This document shows positions 63,927 to 64,000 of a DNA stretch of 64,000 nt, one piece after another. Origin of the DNA: Aptenodytes patagonicus (lineage: Eukaryota; Chordata; Aves; Sphenisciformes; Spheniscidae); assembly GCF_965638725.1 (NCBI RefSeq), contig NC_134970.1:3477001-3541000 (forward strand), in the 5' to 3' direction. The notes under the pieces are model-generated. The model saw only the letters and a program-made list of their open reading frames with translations. It did not search any database and was not told where the DNA came from. A program made the position numbers and the translations under genes. Each line of letters starts with the position of its first letter. The first letter of the stretch is position 1.

Positions 63927-64000
63927 GTGAGGTAGGACCCTGGCGTGGGCTGTCGGGGGCCAAGGGGGGCCGCGGGCAGGCGGTGGTGGGGGACCCTCAG

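Overview
The window is vertebrate nuclear DNA. It most resembles a bird, probably a GC-rich microchromosome: the coding exons are recognisable at protein level, introns in the first gene are very short (many of 75-110 bp), the background is very GC- and CpG-rich, and I see almost no interspersed repeats. The gene order PIK3C2B - PPP1R15B - PLEKHA6, all on the + strand, matches human 1q32 read in the opposite orientation. From memory the same block lies on chicken chromosome 26. The assignment to birds is inference; gene identities rest on the translated exons.

Layout. (1) 1-17.34 kb: PIK3C2B, a class II phosphoinositide 3-kinase. All 32 coding exons can be placed with GT-AG junctions and join into one open frame of 1627 codons plus stop, followed by an ~0.8 kb 3'UTR with an AATAAA signal at 17319. 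(2) 17.36-17.79 kb: a 12-bp minisatellite of 36 units, just past the poly(A) signal. (3) 18.0-19.45 kb: a CpG-island promoter leading into PPP1R15B (CReP), the constitutive eIF2alpha-phosphatase targeting subunit. It has two coding exons (530 + 70 codons), an upstream ORF in good initiation context, a 3 kb AT-rich intron and a 2.7 kb AT-rich 3'UTR. (4) 26.2-33.8 kb: intergenic or upstream sequence with no recognisable gene. (5) 33.8-35.1 kb: the first three coding exons of a WW-domain form of PLEKHA6. The next coding exon is not seen, so 35.1-64 kb reads as one long intron. It holds several candidate alternative first exons (38.4-38.6, 50.1-50.4 and 63.3-63.9 kb), a GATA-motif cluster, long homopolymer runs and a 70-bp tandem duplication.

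The three genes are not an operon and share no single pathway. PIK3C2B makes PI3P / PI(3,4)P2 at endosomes and the plasma membrane. PPP1R15B directs PP1 to phospho-eIF2alpha to sustain translation. PLEKHA6 is a junctional adaptor whose tandem WW domains bind PDZD11.

I found no undescribed system of the defence or mobile-element kind. The points most worth following are regulatory: the PPP1R15B upstream ORF, the intron that splits its PP1-binding motif, the minisatellite between two closely spaced genes, and the possible internal promoters of PLEKHA6.
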